Position numbers and translations under genes: made by a program. Below are positions 42,101 to 53,600 of a stretch of 64,000 bases of DNA, piece after piece. The notes below the pieces were generated by a model. The model ran no database searches. It saw only the letters and a program-made list of their open reading frames with translations, and was not told the origin of the DNA. The stretch comes from Hydractinia symbiolongicarpus (taxonomy: Eukaryota; Cnidaria; Hydrozoa; Anthoathecata; Hydractiniidae): assembly GCF_029227915.1 (NCBI RefSeq), contig NC_079888.1:14555001-14619000 (forward strand), given 5' to 3'. Each line of letters begins with the position of its first letter. Position 1 is the first letter of the stretch.

Positions 42101-44701
42101 TGCATGTATTTAGTACCTACTATTTCCTCTTTTATTTCAACTTTTCAAGTGGAATTAACATATTGATATTATTTTTTCCCGCCTCAATGATAAAGCAATA
42201 TACGTTTTGGCAAAAACCAATTGAATGTATCGTTCATCTATTTGTTTTTTATTCATTTTAGTCCCTTTTGTTAAAGTTATTCCACTTCCTGGAGTATATT
42301 GTAATTTGAAGCGCGGACGTCATTTTTAAGATTGTTTTTTGTTACCACATCTCCTTTGCTAAAATCTGGGTGTTTATTAATGTTATTACTGAGGGGCGAA
42401 TAAAAGTGGGACGCAGTACGTCTTCTGATTGGCCAATTAATATTTTCTTTTCTTCAACATTAACCTTTAAAATTTAAACAAATGTATGTGTGTTGACATA
42501 AAATCAAAGAAGAGATAGTTAGTGAATAATTACTGAGGATGTTAAAATGCCACAAGGTTGGAAAACATTGTTTTTCAAGTTGTTTTTTCTAGCCCATTTC
42601 AATAATTGAAATATATTATTCAGTAAAATGAATTAACAATTAAGAACGTCCGAAGTTTTGCATTTTTACTCGCACACAGCGCAACACTTATTACTGAGAT
42701 GGAGCACATGAGTCACACGATGACTTAAAAAATATGTTAATTAGTGCTTTTGCAACATGTCATGACTGACCACTTACCTGCCAAGTTCAAGCATTTATAC
42801 TTCAAAATAATCTAGGATACGGAACTCCACCTCCACCAACCTTAGCGGAAGTGGAGTTTCATGTAAACTATTTTTAATACCTTTAGGTGGTCGTTTGGTG
42901 TATTGTTGTGGGAAATATACTCCTTCGGATCAAATCCTTATCCAGGAGTTAAAAATGCTGATGTGTTGAGTTACCTTAAAAGTGGAAAAAGAATGGGGAA
43001 GCCAGAGAATTGTCCTTACGAAGTATATCAAGTAATGCTTCAATGCTGGTCAGCTCCAAAAAATTTGAGACCGGCATTCATAGACTTGCGGAACGAAATT
43101 GACCGTGTTGTTCTCTCTCATGTAAGATGTGTCTTATAGTTTGATGGCGGTTATATGTTGTGTTTGTCCATGGATTCAAAAAGTTATGAACTTTTTTACC
43201 ATTTTTGAAACAAAGTTTTTTAATTTTTCGTGATGCCTTTTAAAATTGTTATTCCTTCAAAAAAATTTACCTTACTCTTTAATATTTCGCATCGTTCTGC
43301 AAACCACCAAACAGTTTTAAGGCAACAATCTGCTGTTAAAAAAAATTAAAAATATGCTTTTTCGTACTAATATTCGTTGCTTAGATTTTCTCAGATAACG
43401 AGGTAAGCCTTTTTAAAATGGTAACCAAGATATTACACTCCTTGCGTGTCACTAGTATTGAATAGGTTATGTCTCATTAATGTGTGTTTTTAGGAGGAAA
43501 GTTTCTATAGCGGACAGTCAATGGCCAAGATGTTTAACATACAGCCGTCTATGAAGTACGTAAAGACATTTAACCATGATAAGAAGAGTACAACGTAAGT
43601 TAAGGGAATTTTTTCTCTCTGGTTTATCTTGCCTTGGGAAAAATTATATAACGTTTTTACTTCTGTAAAAAACGAATCACCAGCATCTTTTTCTGTTGCA
43701 ACTTTGTACTGCAATGATCCAAATTAAACTTGAATGTTTGTTTTTCGAGAGTATGACGTTAAATTAAAAAAATATCGTAAAATCGAAGCTCATATATAAC
43801 TTAACATTTCAGTGGTGACATTGTAGAAAAAGATACCCCATATATACTTCGATCAGATGTGACCGAAGACCAACAGGGAGATGTTTACGTTGTACTGAAA
43901 GACAACGTGAAAGGAGTTCAAAAAAATGGCGGAGATAACTGCGACGATGCGAATGATGATCTCTATTTTGCCTTTACTAATTCAACAGAAGGTAATTCGC
44001 TGTACCAGAATGCAAACCATGATGTATTATGCAGCTCACCAGCATTTGGTGAATCACTACATAGTAAAGATGAATCAAATGGCAATTCTGTTGTTGAAAC
44101 ATGTCATGGCAATGATAAAGATCCACTTTATGCTCAAACGGAAAGTAAAGTACCAAGCAAAAATGAAAACAAATCAATTGATGACTCAACAGTAGATGAA
44201 ATAGCCCAAGAAAATGAAAATATAACTTTTAACGATAAAACGGAAATTAAGGAATTGCATGATAGTGGAAATGGTTCATTTGACAATACAGCAGAAATGA
44301 AAACGACGCAATGGAGGCAACACAAAAATGAAGAGAATTTATTAAACACATCAACGGAAATGGAAACAACGCGAAAAGATGAAAGCGATTTATATAATTC
44401 TCCGAAAGAAGTCGAAACGGCGCGCCAAGGTGGAACAGATTCATGTGATTCTACAACAGGAGTTGAAACAGCGAAGGAAAATGATACTGATTCGTTTAAT
44501 TCACCAAATAAAATCGAAACAGCGCGCCAAAGTGAAACAAATCCATCTTATACTACGACACGTGTCAAAACAGCAAAGAAAAATGCAACTAATTCGTTTA
44601 ATTCACCAAAAGAAATTGAAACAATCCGCGAACATGATCCTAAGATAGGAATTAAAACAACAGGCGAAATTATAGCCGATTCAGCTGATGATGCAATGTA
44701 A
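27199..44701 (+). CDS. NIDO-domain receptor tyrosine kinase (1482 aa)
   Basis: Sixteen coding exons: 27199-27256, 28536-28711, 31444-31807, 34037-34131, 34776-35235, 35608-35732, 36522-37029, 37170-37448, 38101-38370, 39033-39187, 39549-39795, 41125-41417, 41778-41971, 42887-43121, 43494-43594, 43813-44701. All are GT-AG, and the 4449 nt close in frame. Signal peptide 1-19. An unrecognised domain lies at 20-199. Two NIDO-like modules follow: about 200-384 (weaker; ends [11 protein letters not shown]) and 385-595 ([36 protein letters not shown]). Two fibronectin III-like domains span 596-778. A TM helix at about 790-811 precedes [10 protein letters not shown]. The kinase at about 860-1153 has GEGAFG, VAVK (K909), HRDLAARN (D1015), DFG (D1033), activation-loop YYKK (Y1045/1046) and SDAWSFG, so it should be active. 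The sequence is nearest FGFR-type kinases. The tail (1154-1482) has several YxxL/YNSP-like sites and degenerate repeats. Confidence 0.88.
29616..31304. mobile_element. Foldback-type element in RTK intron 2 (about 1.7 kb)
   Basis: Terminal GCATATCGGAAAAGT (29616-29630) is exactly inverted at 31290-31304. Just inside each end lies an array of GGGATGC-like heptamers (29630-29705; 31215-31290 in inverse), followed on both sides by a matching gaaataaaat block. Total arm length is about 130 bp with drift. The interior has no recognisable transposase. It lies wholly within the intron between exons 2 and 3. Confidence 0.65.
31970..32170. repeat. GTTGC-rich inverted-repeat insertion in RTK intron 3
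   Basis: Repeated gttgcagc/gcaacatt words on both strands, including AATGTTGCT and AGCAACATT 10 bp apart (about 32137-32166). Probably a small MITE; exact ends are not clear. Confidence 0.4.
33140..33540. repeat. Dispersed repeat in RTK intron 3 (copy 2)
   Basis: Second copy of the family at 11385-11860, in the same orientation. Shared blocks include aggaataaaatggc, atcggaagctgg, ccactatctgcctaaaat and ttctagagcaaat. Confidence 0.55.
40578..40800 (+). repeat. tRNA-derived SINE in RTK intron 11
   Basis: Head with A-box-like TAGCCTTGTGGTAGAGCG and B-box-like GTTCAAACCCC at tRNA spacing (40587-40640), then an unrelated tail ending near 40775 (aataagaaccttgaatg). The plus-strand orientation matches the host gene. 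Confidence 0.55.
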
Positions 44702-45738
44702 AAAAAAATTATGCAAGAAAATGTCAAATTCTGATATTTAAATAATGTCACATAATTCACCAAAATCAAATCACAAAACAACTTTAACTTTTATGACTAT
44801 AATGGCATCAACTTTCGTAGTTGATCAATTAATTGCATATTGCTTTGTATTTTGAAAAAATGAGCAACTCAAGGCTAGTGGAGGCTATGTTCTTTAATAG
44901 ATTGATAATTATGTCACTTTATTATCGTACGGCACAAACAGTGAATATATATAGTAGCGAGAACCGCGAAAGTACGTTCGTGATTTGCGATTTATGAACG
45001 TCATCAGATAAAAGGAGTGAGAACAACATAATTCCGATTTACATTATAATTTTCCAATTCTTGAACAGAAAGTTGAAATTGTTACCATATTTTGCCAAGA
45101 AGATGTTTTGTTTATTGTTATTGCATGATTTCAATAGTTGCTACTTTTCTTGATTGTTACAGTAAAACATACTATAAAGTTTTAAAAAAAGCTTTAATAT
45201 TAAGTCGTTACACACGTTAAATTAAATATAAAATAAAAACGTCTGTATTGTCTTGTTTAGTTTTGCTTTTAATAAAATTGCACGTAAATCTTTGTTGTAA
45301 GAGTTTAAGACACGTTTTAAAGCCTTGCGAAAGTTTTTTACGTAACCACATTCACTTGAACCGAAGATGGACAGTAGAGAGGTACTGTGATACTTTGAGG
45401 TTTCTGGATGTCTTTCTCACTATTGCTTATGAATTTCTAGTACCCTGTTGTAACTAGTAGTTAATTCTCTAACCTAAAATATCAGATTTTTTTTTGGCTG
45501 GAGAAGATTATTTTTGGGTAGTTATAGCTAGTTTTTTCTGCAAAAATATCTCTAGTGAATGAGATACTTATTTATTTTACTCACTAGTTGAGAATGTGTG
45601 TACACTAAGTTTTTTCACTGGTGCTGTTCTGTATGAAACTTCTGGTGGTATAGTTTTTCAAAAAAATGAGTTTGTGTAGCTACTTTTTTATCTTTGTTAT
45701 TTTTATACTTAAATCTCCCCACCACACAAATAAATACA

Positions 45739-45779
45739 TCAAAAGTTGAGGTAGAGTGTAGCTCTACCTCAACTTTTGA
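45739..45779. repeat. Perfect 18-bp hairpin, loop 5
   Basis: Left arm tcaaaagttgaggtagag (45739-45756), loop tgtag, right arm 45762-45779, no mismatch. Similar words (gaggta) are not repeated nearby. No U-rich tail follows, so a terminator role is not suggested. Confidence 0.8.
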
Positions 45780-46320
45780 GTATTCAAGCGGTGCTTCATT
45801 TGTTATTTTATACCTAATAGGAAGATACACTAGTGGTAGGATTTCGAGAAAATATCGAGCCATCAATTTTCAAGCCAAGTCATCGTGTTGCACTCCACCA
45901 AGACTACTTGGCATACGTTATATATAACAATATGGATAGAAAAAGTGTAATTTTACTAATATTTCTTATTTCATAACTACCTTCCCATCTGATGTTTTTT
46001 GCTTGTTATGCCCATCAGTGTCAGTGAAGATGGTAACTGTCTTTACGGATCTATTTCTGTGTTGCTGATTGGTGATGAAACCCTAGCTTCAATTTTGAGA
46101 ATTTTGATCAATCTCCTAACAATGTTTATCGGATGGTTGTGTTGTATATACAAAGTGTAAGTCAATAAAGCTGACCATAATTGAGGAAGCAAAAACATGT
46201 TTCAAAATACTTCATTTGGTTTTCGTCTATGTGCGCTTATCAATTTTGTAATGTCATTGAGGTATGATGATTTTTACATGGAATATGCCTATTTGATTTT
46301 TTTTTACTAAATGTCTAAAT

Positions 46321-46390
46321 TCCTGTGATCAAATGGTATGATATTTATGATACAACTTCGTAAAAGGTTCAGGTTCGATTCCTGACAGGA
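46321..46390 (+). repeat. tRNA-like pseudogene or SINE head
   Basis: Acceptor-like ends TCCTGT and ACAGGA pair over 6 bp. The T arm CAGG-TTCGATT-CCTG is intact, with B box GGTTCGATTCC. The A box is weak and the anticodon stem around CTTCGTA does not pair. It resembles an arginine-type tRNA but is not functional by eye. Confidence 0.4.
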
Positions 46391-47315
46391 GTAAACTATA
46401 TGTGATGCAGGCAGTACCCTTAAAATTTGTGTCATTCTTTATATTTTTTAATTTGGTAGCATCCTATTGAAACCACCTATCAAAGTTTATGATATAAACA
46501 AATGGACAATTTATTCAACACAATTCTTGAGCCCAGGAGAGGTGTTGCTGGTATTCCTGTGAATGTATTTTGGTTTAACTGGAAGGTTAAGTTTAAAGAA
46601 TTTGTCGGATGTGAAACACAATGTCAAGGGAAAGGTTGCGCAGCCTAGCAGTTACCATGTTCAGCAGGTCAATCACTGTGAACTCTGATGAAGTAATAGA
46701 TGAGTTTGCTGCATGTAATAAGAGACAAATGGCCTTATCGAACATACTTCCTGATTGATTTATGCTGATTGAGTTTATTTTTGTATTTGATAATCTTGAT
46801 GTTTATTTTTACTTATTCTCAACACCGTGTTTGTAATTGAACAAATGATCAAAAAGATAAGGTTCGTTTATACATAGTTTATATGTTGTTATATATTTTA
46901 GCTGTATATCTTTTTAAGATTTTGTTACTTAGCGTACTTTTTAACGCTGGGAAAAGTCTGAACAGGGCTCGACCCTGTGAGAAATTTAGTTGCTATTAGA
47001 TACACACATTTGGAAAAAGTTCTTTTGCTTAGTTACAAAAAAATCCTGGATCCGACCCTGATACTTAATATAACCTAATAACAAAGAAGTGATGTTGTAG
47101 AATGATTTTTTAACACAAACTCTGCGACAACGCCATAACATATATCACAGGACAACGAAGCGGAATGGGCCGCAGAATCTTGCATGGAGGCTTGATATGT
47201 ATATTTTGGTTAACGAGCTATAGACGTAATAACTGTTTGAATATTTATTTGATAAAAATTATGTTTGCAACTCAGAATTCAAACATGGAAGCTACTATCT
47301 CGAAGGAAGGTATAA

Positions 47316-47498
47316 ATGAGTTTGTTAAAGGTGGGAAAAGAAATTTCTGGAATACTTCAATCTCAAAATCCTGGCGTAAGAGGTTTATCTGAACGCTCAG
47401 TTCGTCGTTTTTGTTGCGTGAAAGAAGTTAATAAATCAAGGTTATTTAACGAGGATAATTTATATGCGGTTGTTTCTGCTGGTGTTGCAAAGGTAGTG
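47316..47498 (+). pseudogene. Transposon-derived exon fragment (integrase-type N-terminal region)
   Basis: Encodes about 60 residues including ISGILQSQNPGVRGLSERSVRRFC and ending YAVVSAGVAKV at a GT. Stretches of this kind are common at the N-terminus of transposon-encoded rve-integrase proteins in cnidarians (from memory). A second frame upstream (MEATISKEGINEF, from 47286) seems joined by a frameshift. No catalytic domain follows. Confidence 0.4.
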
Positions 47499-48331
47499 TA
47501 ATTTTGTGACATTGTTATACAAAATCGAATTAAAAACAAAATATAACTTATTATTATCGCGTCATACATAAAGTACGCTTAAAACGTGAAATACATGTAT
47601 TTTCATTCATTAAAGGGGCTACGGCTTACACAAAAGTCGAGCTGATGGCGGCGAAATATGGCTATTTTTCCGGCATGTGTGTAATTTAAAAAACTATCTA
47701 GAATTTTCATTTCTCCAGCCTGGTCATGTTTTCATCCAGAATGATTCTTGCTGAAATATCTTTTGGTAAAATACTTTTCAAAAAAAAAAATATTGAACCA
47801 GCGAGCAAAGTGTGCTCGTCTGTTCAATGCGCAAAACGGGTTTACCGGATTTTTAGTATGTGCACAGGATGTACGGAATGGGAGCATTTTAACCGGTTCG
47901 TAGCCCATTTAATGCCTAAAAACCTATTTAATTCATTGATTTTGTAGCAATTTGATGATTGAAATTGACCTATGTTTTCCGAAGGAACCGCAACGTCCAA
48001 CAACGCCCTTATTACGAGAGTACGACCTCGGACAATAACTCAACCTGTCCCCGTCGCAATATGTCATGATAAACATAAATTGCTCCCGCACAACATATTT
48101 CATGAAAATCATGAAAAATTGTCAACGACGTACGTTATTATGCGAAAATGAGGCTGTATTAACCAGGTGCGTGAACTACGACAGCACTAGTTACTAGGTA
48201 CAACCGGAGGTAGTTATTAGAAATATAATATATTTTATAGTTACTTTACTAACAAGTATAAAATTTTATTTGATTTGGCTGGGTTTGTAATGAAATATGA
48301 GCAAGCATCTAATTTAATAACATCTTTGTAG

Positions 48332-48665
48332 GTTCGAGGGATGTTTTTGAAGAGGAAGAAAAGCCACCTCAACTCAACGAAAGTAAGTTGCATAAATATA
48401 CTTAATTTTCAACGTGCTATATTTTTTATTATTTTTTTATCAGTGAAACGTAGGGAGTCCATAAAATAATAATAAATCCATAATAAACGTTCTGCCGATA
48501 TACCCCGATCCATCAAGCGACGACATATTTTGTTTCTTTCTTATCACTAATATAAACGAACGTCAAATTTTAGGACGATGGTTTAGTAAAAGCGAGAACC
48601 AATATGTACTTTGCGCCAGTGACAAAGTGAAACGTAATTGTGTCATGTGTTTGGACAAAAACTGA
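48332..48665 (+). CDS. Two orphan exon-like blocks, unknown protein
   Basis: Block 1 (48332-48382) lies between a good acceptor (catctttgtag) and donor (gtaagt) and encodes RDVFEEEEKPPQLNE. Block 2 (48574-48665) follows an acceptor (aaattttag) and encodes RWFSKSENQYVLCASDKVK, then RNCVMCLDKN and TGA. Phases agree (1 to 1), giving a Cys-containing C-terminus. No upstream exon was found. The paired Cys recall the end of piggyBac-type transposases, but that is a guess. Confidence 0.22.
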
Positions 48666-50612
48666 GAAGTTTTTTTTTTCATTGCCGTCATATAATATGA
48701 TGGACGAGTTTTACCTCCTGTCGGACAACATTGAAAAAATAATTAGTGCGAGAAGTAAAAAACCTCCCATAACAATAATTTTCTTTTTCTTTCATACCCG
48801 TGCGTGTTATTTTGGAGCACTCAATCCCAACCTCTTCCTCGTTTGTCTCTGTTATGCTCAGAAAACAAGGCAAAGGATTCGTGTGGACACGTTGTTTGGT
48901 CAGATAATTTTAGTAACCTCTAAGGGGCGGGCCGCCTAAATATTGACGCTAAACTTGGCCAAAAACAACCCCATTCTAATTCCCGACTTAAAGCGAATGT
49001 TATTTAGTTAAATCCATACTCTTCATGTGCCAATTGTTGCTGTTTCTTTTCCTAAATTTTGAGGCCTTCGTGGGTGATGACGAGAAATATTTTAAAATGC
49101 AGACGTGGAACGGCTTGTGGTATTAAATGCTTTCAACCCAACCGAGAGAAATTTGGAGTTTCATGTAAAATGAGGCTCTGAAAACTATGCCATTAAATAC
49201 ATGATTCAATACGATCTTCTGTCAAAAATAGTTTGATAAGAATAAATATTTTTTTCAAAAAAATCTGATTGGTCTACTAGGAAAAGCAGCTAATAGTGCA
49301 TAAGTATGTTCACTCTATTTCAGCAGACCAGCAAAATAAAAGTCTAAAGCCAGTATATTTATTTTTATATTTCCGGAACTTTTTTTATGGATTTTTAGAA
49401 CTTAAAACGTTCGCCAATCTTGGATTTATACAAACCAACATGGATTTTTTATCGATGCTCATGTTGTGATTACTTTTGTGTGGAAACAAAAGTATCGCAA
49501 TATTCTTAATCTCTTTTATTTTATCCCAATTTCGGACAATTCTTATTATTCAAAAAATAAATAATATAAGGATGAGATGCAGGTTTTTTAGGCTTTTAAA
49601 AAAATAACTTTAATGCAACCTCATGATAAAAATAGACACAGGCCTCGCATTATCCAAAATTGTTCGTAAGAAACAAATATGTAGCTATCTACCAATCCAC
49701 CCACTTAAACATCAAACGTGTATTATAGATACTAATTGCGTTTCCATTATTACTCACATCTGTTATGACCAAGGTATATAGGACGTGTTTGACAACACAT
49801 AAAAGAACCAAAAATACTTCATTGTTGCATGTTGGTATGGTTAGGTTACAAAATGATTATATGTAATTATAAAAAGGTTTAGAGTGACTTCTACGAAAAT
49901 TCCATAAATACAAGTGCAAGCTTCCTTCTCCACTGTATATGCGTCCAATTACGTGCTTTAATTTTGTGCGAACTTTCACTTTGACCTAATACACTAAAAT
50001 AAAGAAAAAGAAGGGGAATAATAATAATGATATGTTCTATCAATACAAGCAATAGCTTAGGTAAATTAGCGAATATTTTTTTTAAACGGTGACTGAACCA
50101 TCCACATAAAATTTCTGGAGATGACTGTTTTTAGTTATTTCTCAAAATTGCTAAGTAGCTTTACTGGCCAAAACTCTGAAGTTAGTAGGCTGTGGAGTTC
50201 TAATTTGTCAAATGTCTGGGCCAAAAATAAAACAGTTACAATCATGGCGGGTGAAAATCGGAGAAGTAGGAATAACAGGGCGTTAAGATGTCGACAAAAA
50301 GTGATGACTCTTCATATTTTCGGTCTAATTAAATAATTTGAGACTCTAAACCATAGGGCAATTATAAAAATTTTTTAAGCCTGAAGTGCGTATGCCTTGT
50401 CCATAAACATCAAACGATTTTCAAGATTTTGCAGCCGGACACAAAACACTATGTCTGCGTCCATAGCTCCAAACTGATAGTGTCTTGACAATTTCTGGAA
50501 TGTTCAGCAATTTACACATTCTGGCTGAAATCTCGTTGAATTAATTGGTCATTTTCATGAGATTCCGAAATACATTTAGAGAACCTTTTGTTTAAAGGCT
50601 CAGTTTATATAT
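48666..50612. other. Intergenic, no gene seen
   Basis: Lies between the orphan exons and the 3' end of the astacin gene, which reads from the other strand. AT-rich; no repeat with clear ends was recognised. Confidence 0.4.
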
Positions 50613-53600
50613 TTACTTACATTGACTTTTTAATTTTTGGGAGAGTGATTTAACTTTCAATAATGCATCTTGCAGCAATGCTTGAATTTTTTCTTTCGCA
50701 TCATCTTTGCCTTTGCCTTTTTTGCCTTTGCCTTTGCCTTTTTTGACTTTGCCTTTGCCTTTTCCCTTGCCTAACATTAAATCGTTCTCTGTTAACTTTA
50801 AGTAAATAAAAAGGTTTGATATCATACGAAGATGTATGAATCACCCAAACCACTTCGAAACAGCTTTATAATTTGTTACGCTTCATTTTTTTATTTATTT
50901 TTAACAGTTACTACTAATACTCTGTTGGTGCGTGTATTTAAAGAAAAAACTTACTTTTTTTACAATGTTCGCATGTTTTCCTGCAGTTATCCATCATATA
51001 TGTATCAGTTGGGAAGCCTTGACAAAATCCTTCGTTTGCGAGTTTTTTGCAAAAAATGCGTTTTCCATCGTACTTTTTGTCGTCTTTACATCCTAAATAA
51101 AAGCAAAGACATGGATAAAATTGGGCGGAAAACGAAACGGAAAGAAGAAACTAAATGTCGTTGTCAAATACTGCAACTTAATCTGCAGTCCGCTAGAGAG
51201 AATCCGAACGCAAGTTTCTACATTTTCACTAAACAACTAAAGCATAATCAGAAACTAAAAAAGTTTGATACTACCTTTTCCTGAGCACATGTTGCATGAT
51301 TTTTTGCAGTGTTTAATCATGATAGCTCCTACATCTTTTTCTTTTTCTTCATCATCTTCTTCTTCTTCCTCTTCCTCCTCGTCTTTACACAAATCAAGAT
51401 TCTTAAGTGACTTGCAGATCCCTCTTTTTTCATCACGGCATTCTTAATGATAGAAATGTATAAAATATTGTAAATAATCAAAGGTCAAAAATAATAAAAA
51501 CGCTGGTAAAATGAATAAGTTCTTTCTTACAAATTTCATTAAAACTCTGAGCGTACAACACTACACCATTAAAATGGTACTTACTTGGAGCTTTTGTAGA
51601 TTTAATTGGAGTTGTTTCCACAACTGTAGGTGTAGTAATGACAACTGATGGCGTGGTTTCAACAACTGATGGCGTGGTTTCAGCAACTGATGGCGTGGTA
51701 TCGACAACTGGTGGCGTAGTATCGACTACTGATGGCGTAGTGTCAACGACTGATGGTGTCGTGTCCACAACTGATGGCGTAGTATCGACAACTGATGGTG
51801 TCGTTTCGACGACTGATGGTGTAGTGTCGACAACTGATGGTGTGGTATCGACGACTGATGGCGTTGTATCGACAACTGATGGTGTCGTATCGACAACTGA
51901 TGGTGTCGTATCGACGACGGATGGCGTAGTGTCAACAACTGCTGGTGTCGTATCGACGACTGATGGCGTAGTGTCGACAACAGATGGTGTGGTTTCGATA
52001 ACTGATGGTGTGGTTTTCACGACAGATGGTGTTGATTGCACTGCCGGGCTCGTTGGTAGATTGGTGGCTAGATAAAGAGGTATAGTGAAAAGTTATTACT
52101 GCTATGTTTTTAAATAGTTTGATGTTAAACGGCGTAATTTGTTTCATATAAAAAACACCTATTTTTTCAAAACGTTTTTAACCAAAATGTTGCCAACAAT
52201 ATGTATTTTTTAATCATTACGTGTATTGACTTTCCAGAGTTGGTATTTAAGTTTAACACATCTGTTACAGCATCAACTTTTGTATTTAAAAAAAGTAAAG
52301 ATTTTCTACGCTTGCTTTTATTGTAATTTTCTATAAAGCTTTTGGTTATAAACTTTTTAGACTCCAATATGTTCACCGCTAAATGTTGGACAGTTTTCGT
52401 CTTTGTCAGAGCATGAAATATCCGTTGGAATCGGCAAGGAAAGCATAAACAAACCAATTGTTGTAATTAAAGAGGTTCCGTTTATAGATAAAAAGCAATG
52501 CACATAAAAAGGAAATATTTATTAAATCATAAAAAGCACAAAGGAAACTAAAATCCACCTTATAAAATCACAACAGCACAATAACATAATTTAGCTATTA
52601 ATTTACCACTGTTATAAAGAGTGCACATTAGGTGACGTAATTAAGCAAAAGTGTTTTTATGAACACAAGAAACTTAGACTCTGATGTTAGGTATCAAATT
52701 TTATTTCATAAGCAGAAGGCTATAGCACTCTTACCGGTGACGTCTCCATAGTATCGTTTTAATTGTGAAATATCTTCATCTGAAAGACCATCCCTTTGAC
52801 CAACTATTCCGTCGTACGGCTTTAGTAATTTAAGTGTTGGACTCCCATTCTTAGAAAAACCAATCAAACCATAATGCATAACTGACCCATAATCATACGG
52901 CTAAATGTAAAATCGTCGTGTAATGAATGTTTTTGTTCCATAAACTCTTCATAGGAGAAACTACGTCTGGCAATGCATGTTTTATTTAAAAAAAAACCAG
53001 TAAAGTCTAACCAAATGCTGACTGCTTTGATTTTTTGAGCCTTTTTGAGCCTTTCTGATCCATTTTGAGCCTTTGTGAGCATTTTGAGCCCGCTTTGTTC
53101 TTCTCTAATGCTAAATTCAGACTCAAGTTATTTTTAAGTTCAGGTTGTTTTTTACCATTGGCGCAAGAATGTGACTTTGTTCTTGTTTTCAGAAAGATCT
53201 GAACCCTGTGTTCTTATAATTGTTCTGATAACAAACGTGTATAGCTTTTCACTGCTGTTCTCTTGAACATTTAGAAGAGGGATTACATTCAAAGAAAGGG
53301 TTGTATATGCTTGTAAAAGATATCCCTACGCTATTGGCGCAGGAAACTGCTAAAAGGCAAATGCAATTGGAATTACATTTAGCACAAACAATTTTCGGAT
53401 AAAATATATTCGGATGTTTTTTAATCTAACTTTCACACGACTTTCGAACGTCTTTATCAAAGTCATAAAATTTATTAAACAGGAAAAAATGAAACCTCAA
53501 TAAGAACGAAATTTACAGTTTCTTTTTTCTTTAGCACACTACAATAATTAAACAGTTCCTCCTTCAGTATCTTATATCGTGGAAGAAGAACAAGAGCAAG

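Larger units (their letters stand above)
44702..47164. other. Intergenic downstream of the receptor kinase
   Basis: A candidate AATAAA lies at 45232-45237, about 530 bp past the stop. It holds a perfect hairpin (45739-45779) and a tRNA-like segment (46321-46390), listed separately. No gene was recognised. Confidence 0.45.

Noticed and set aside
43926-44648. Alternative-frame ORFs over the last receptor exon
   Set aside because: Shadows of the in-frame tail, which joins the kinase exons with correct phase.
51638-52075. Plus-strand ORF with STTDGVV repeats
   Set aside because: Antisense of the astacin TTPSVVD exon, which has splice sites and phase agreement on the minus strand.
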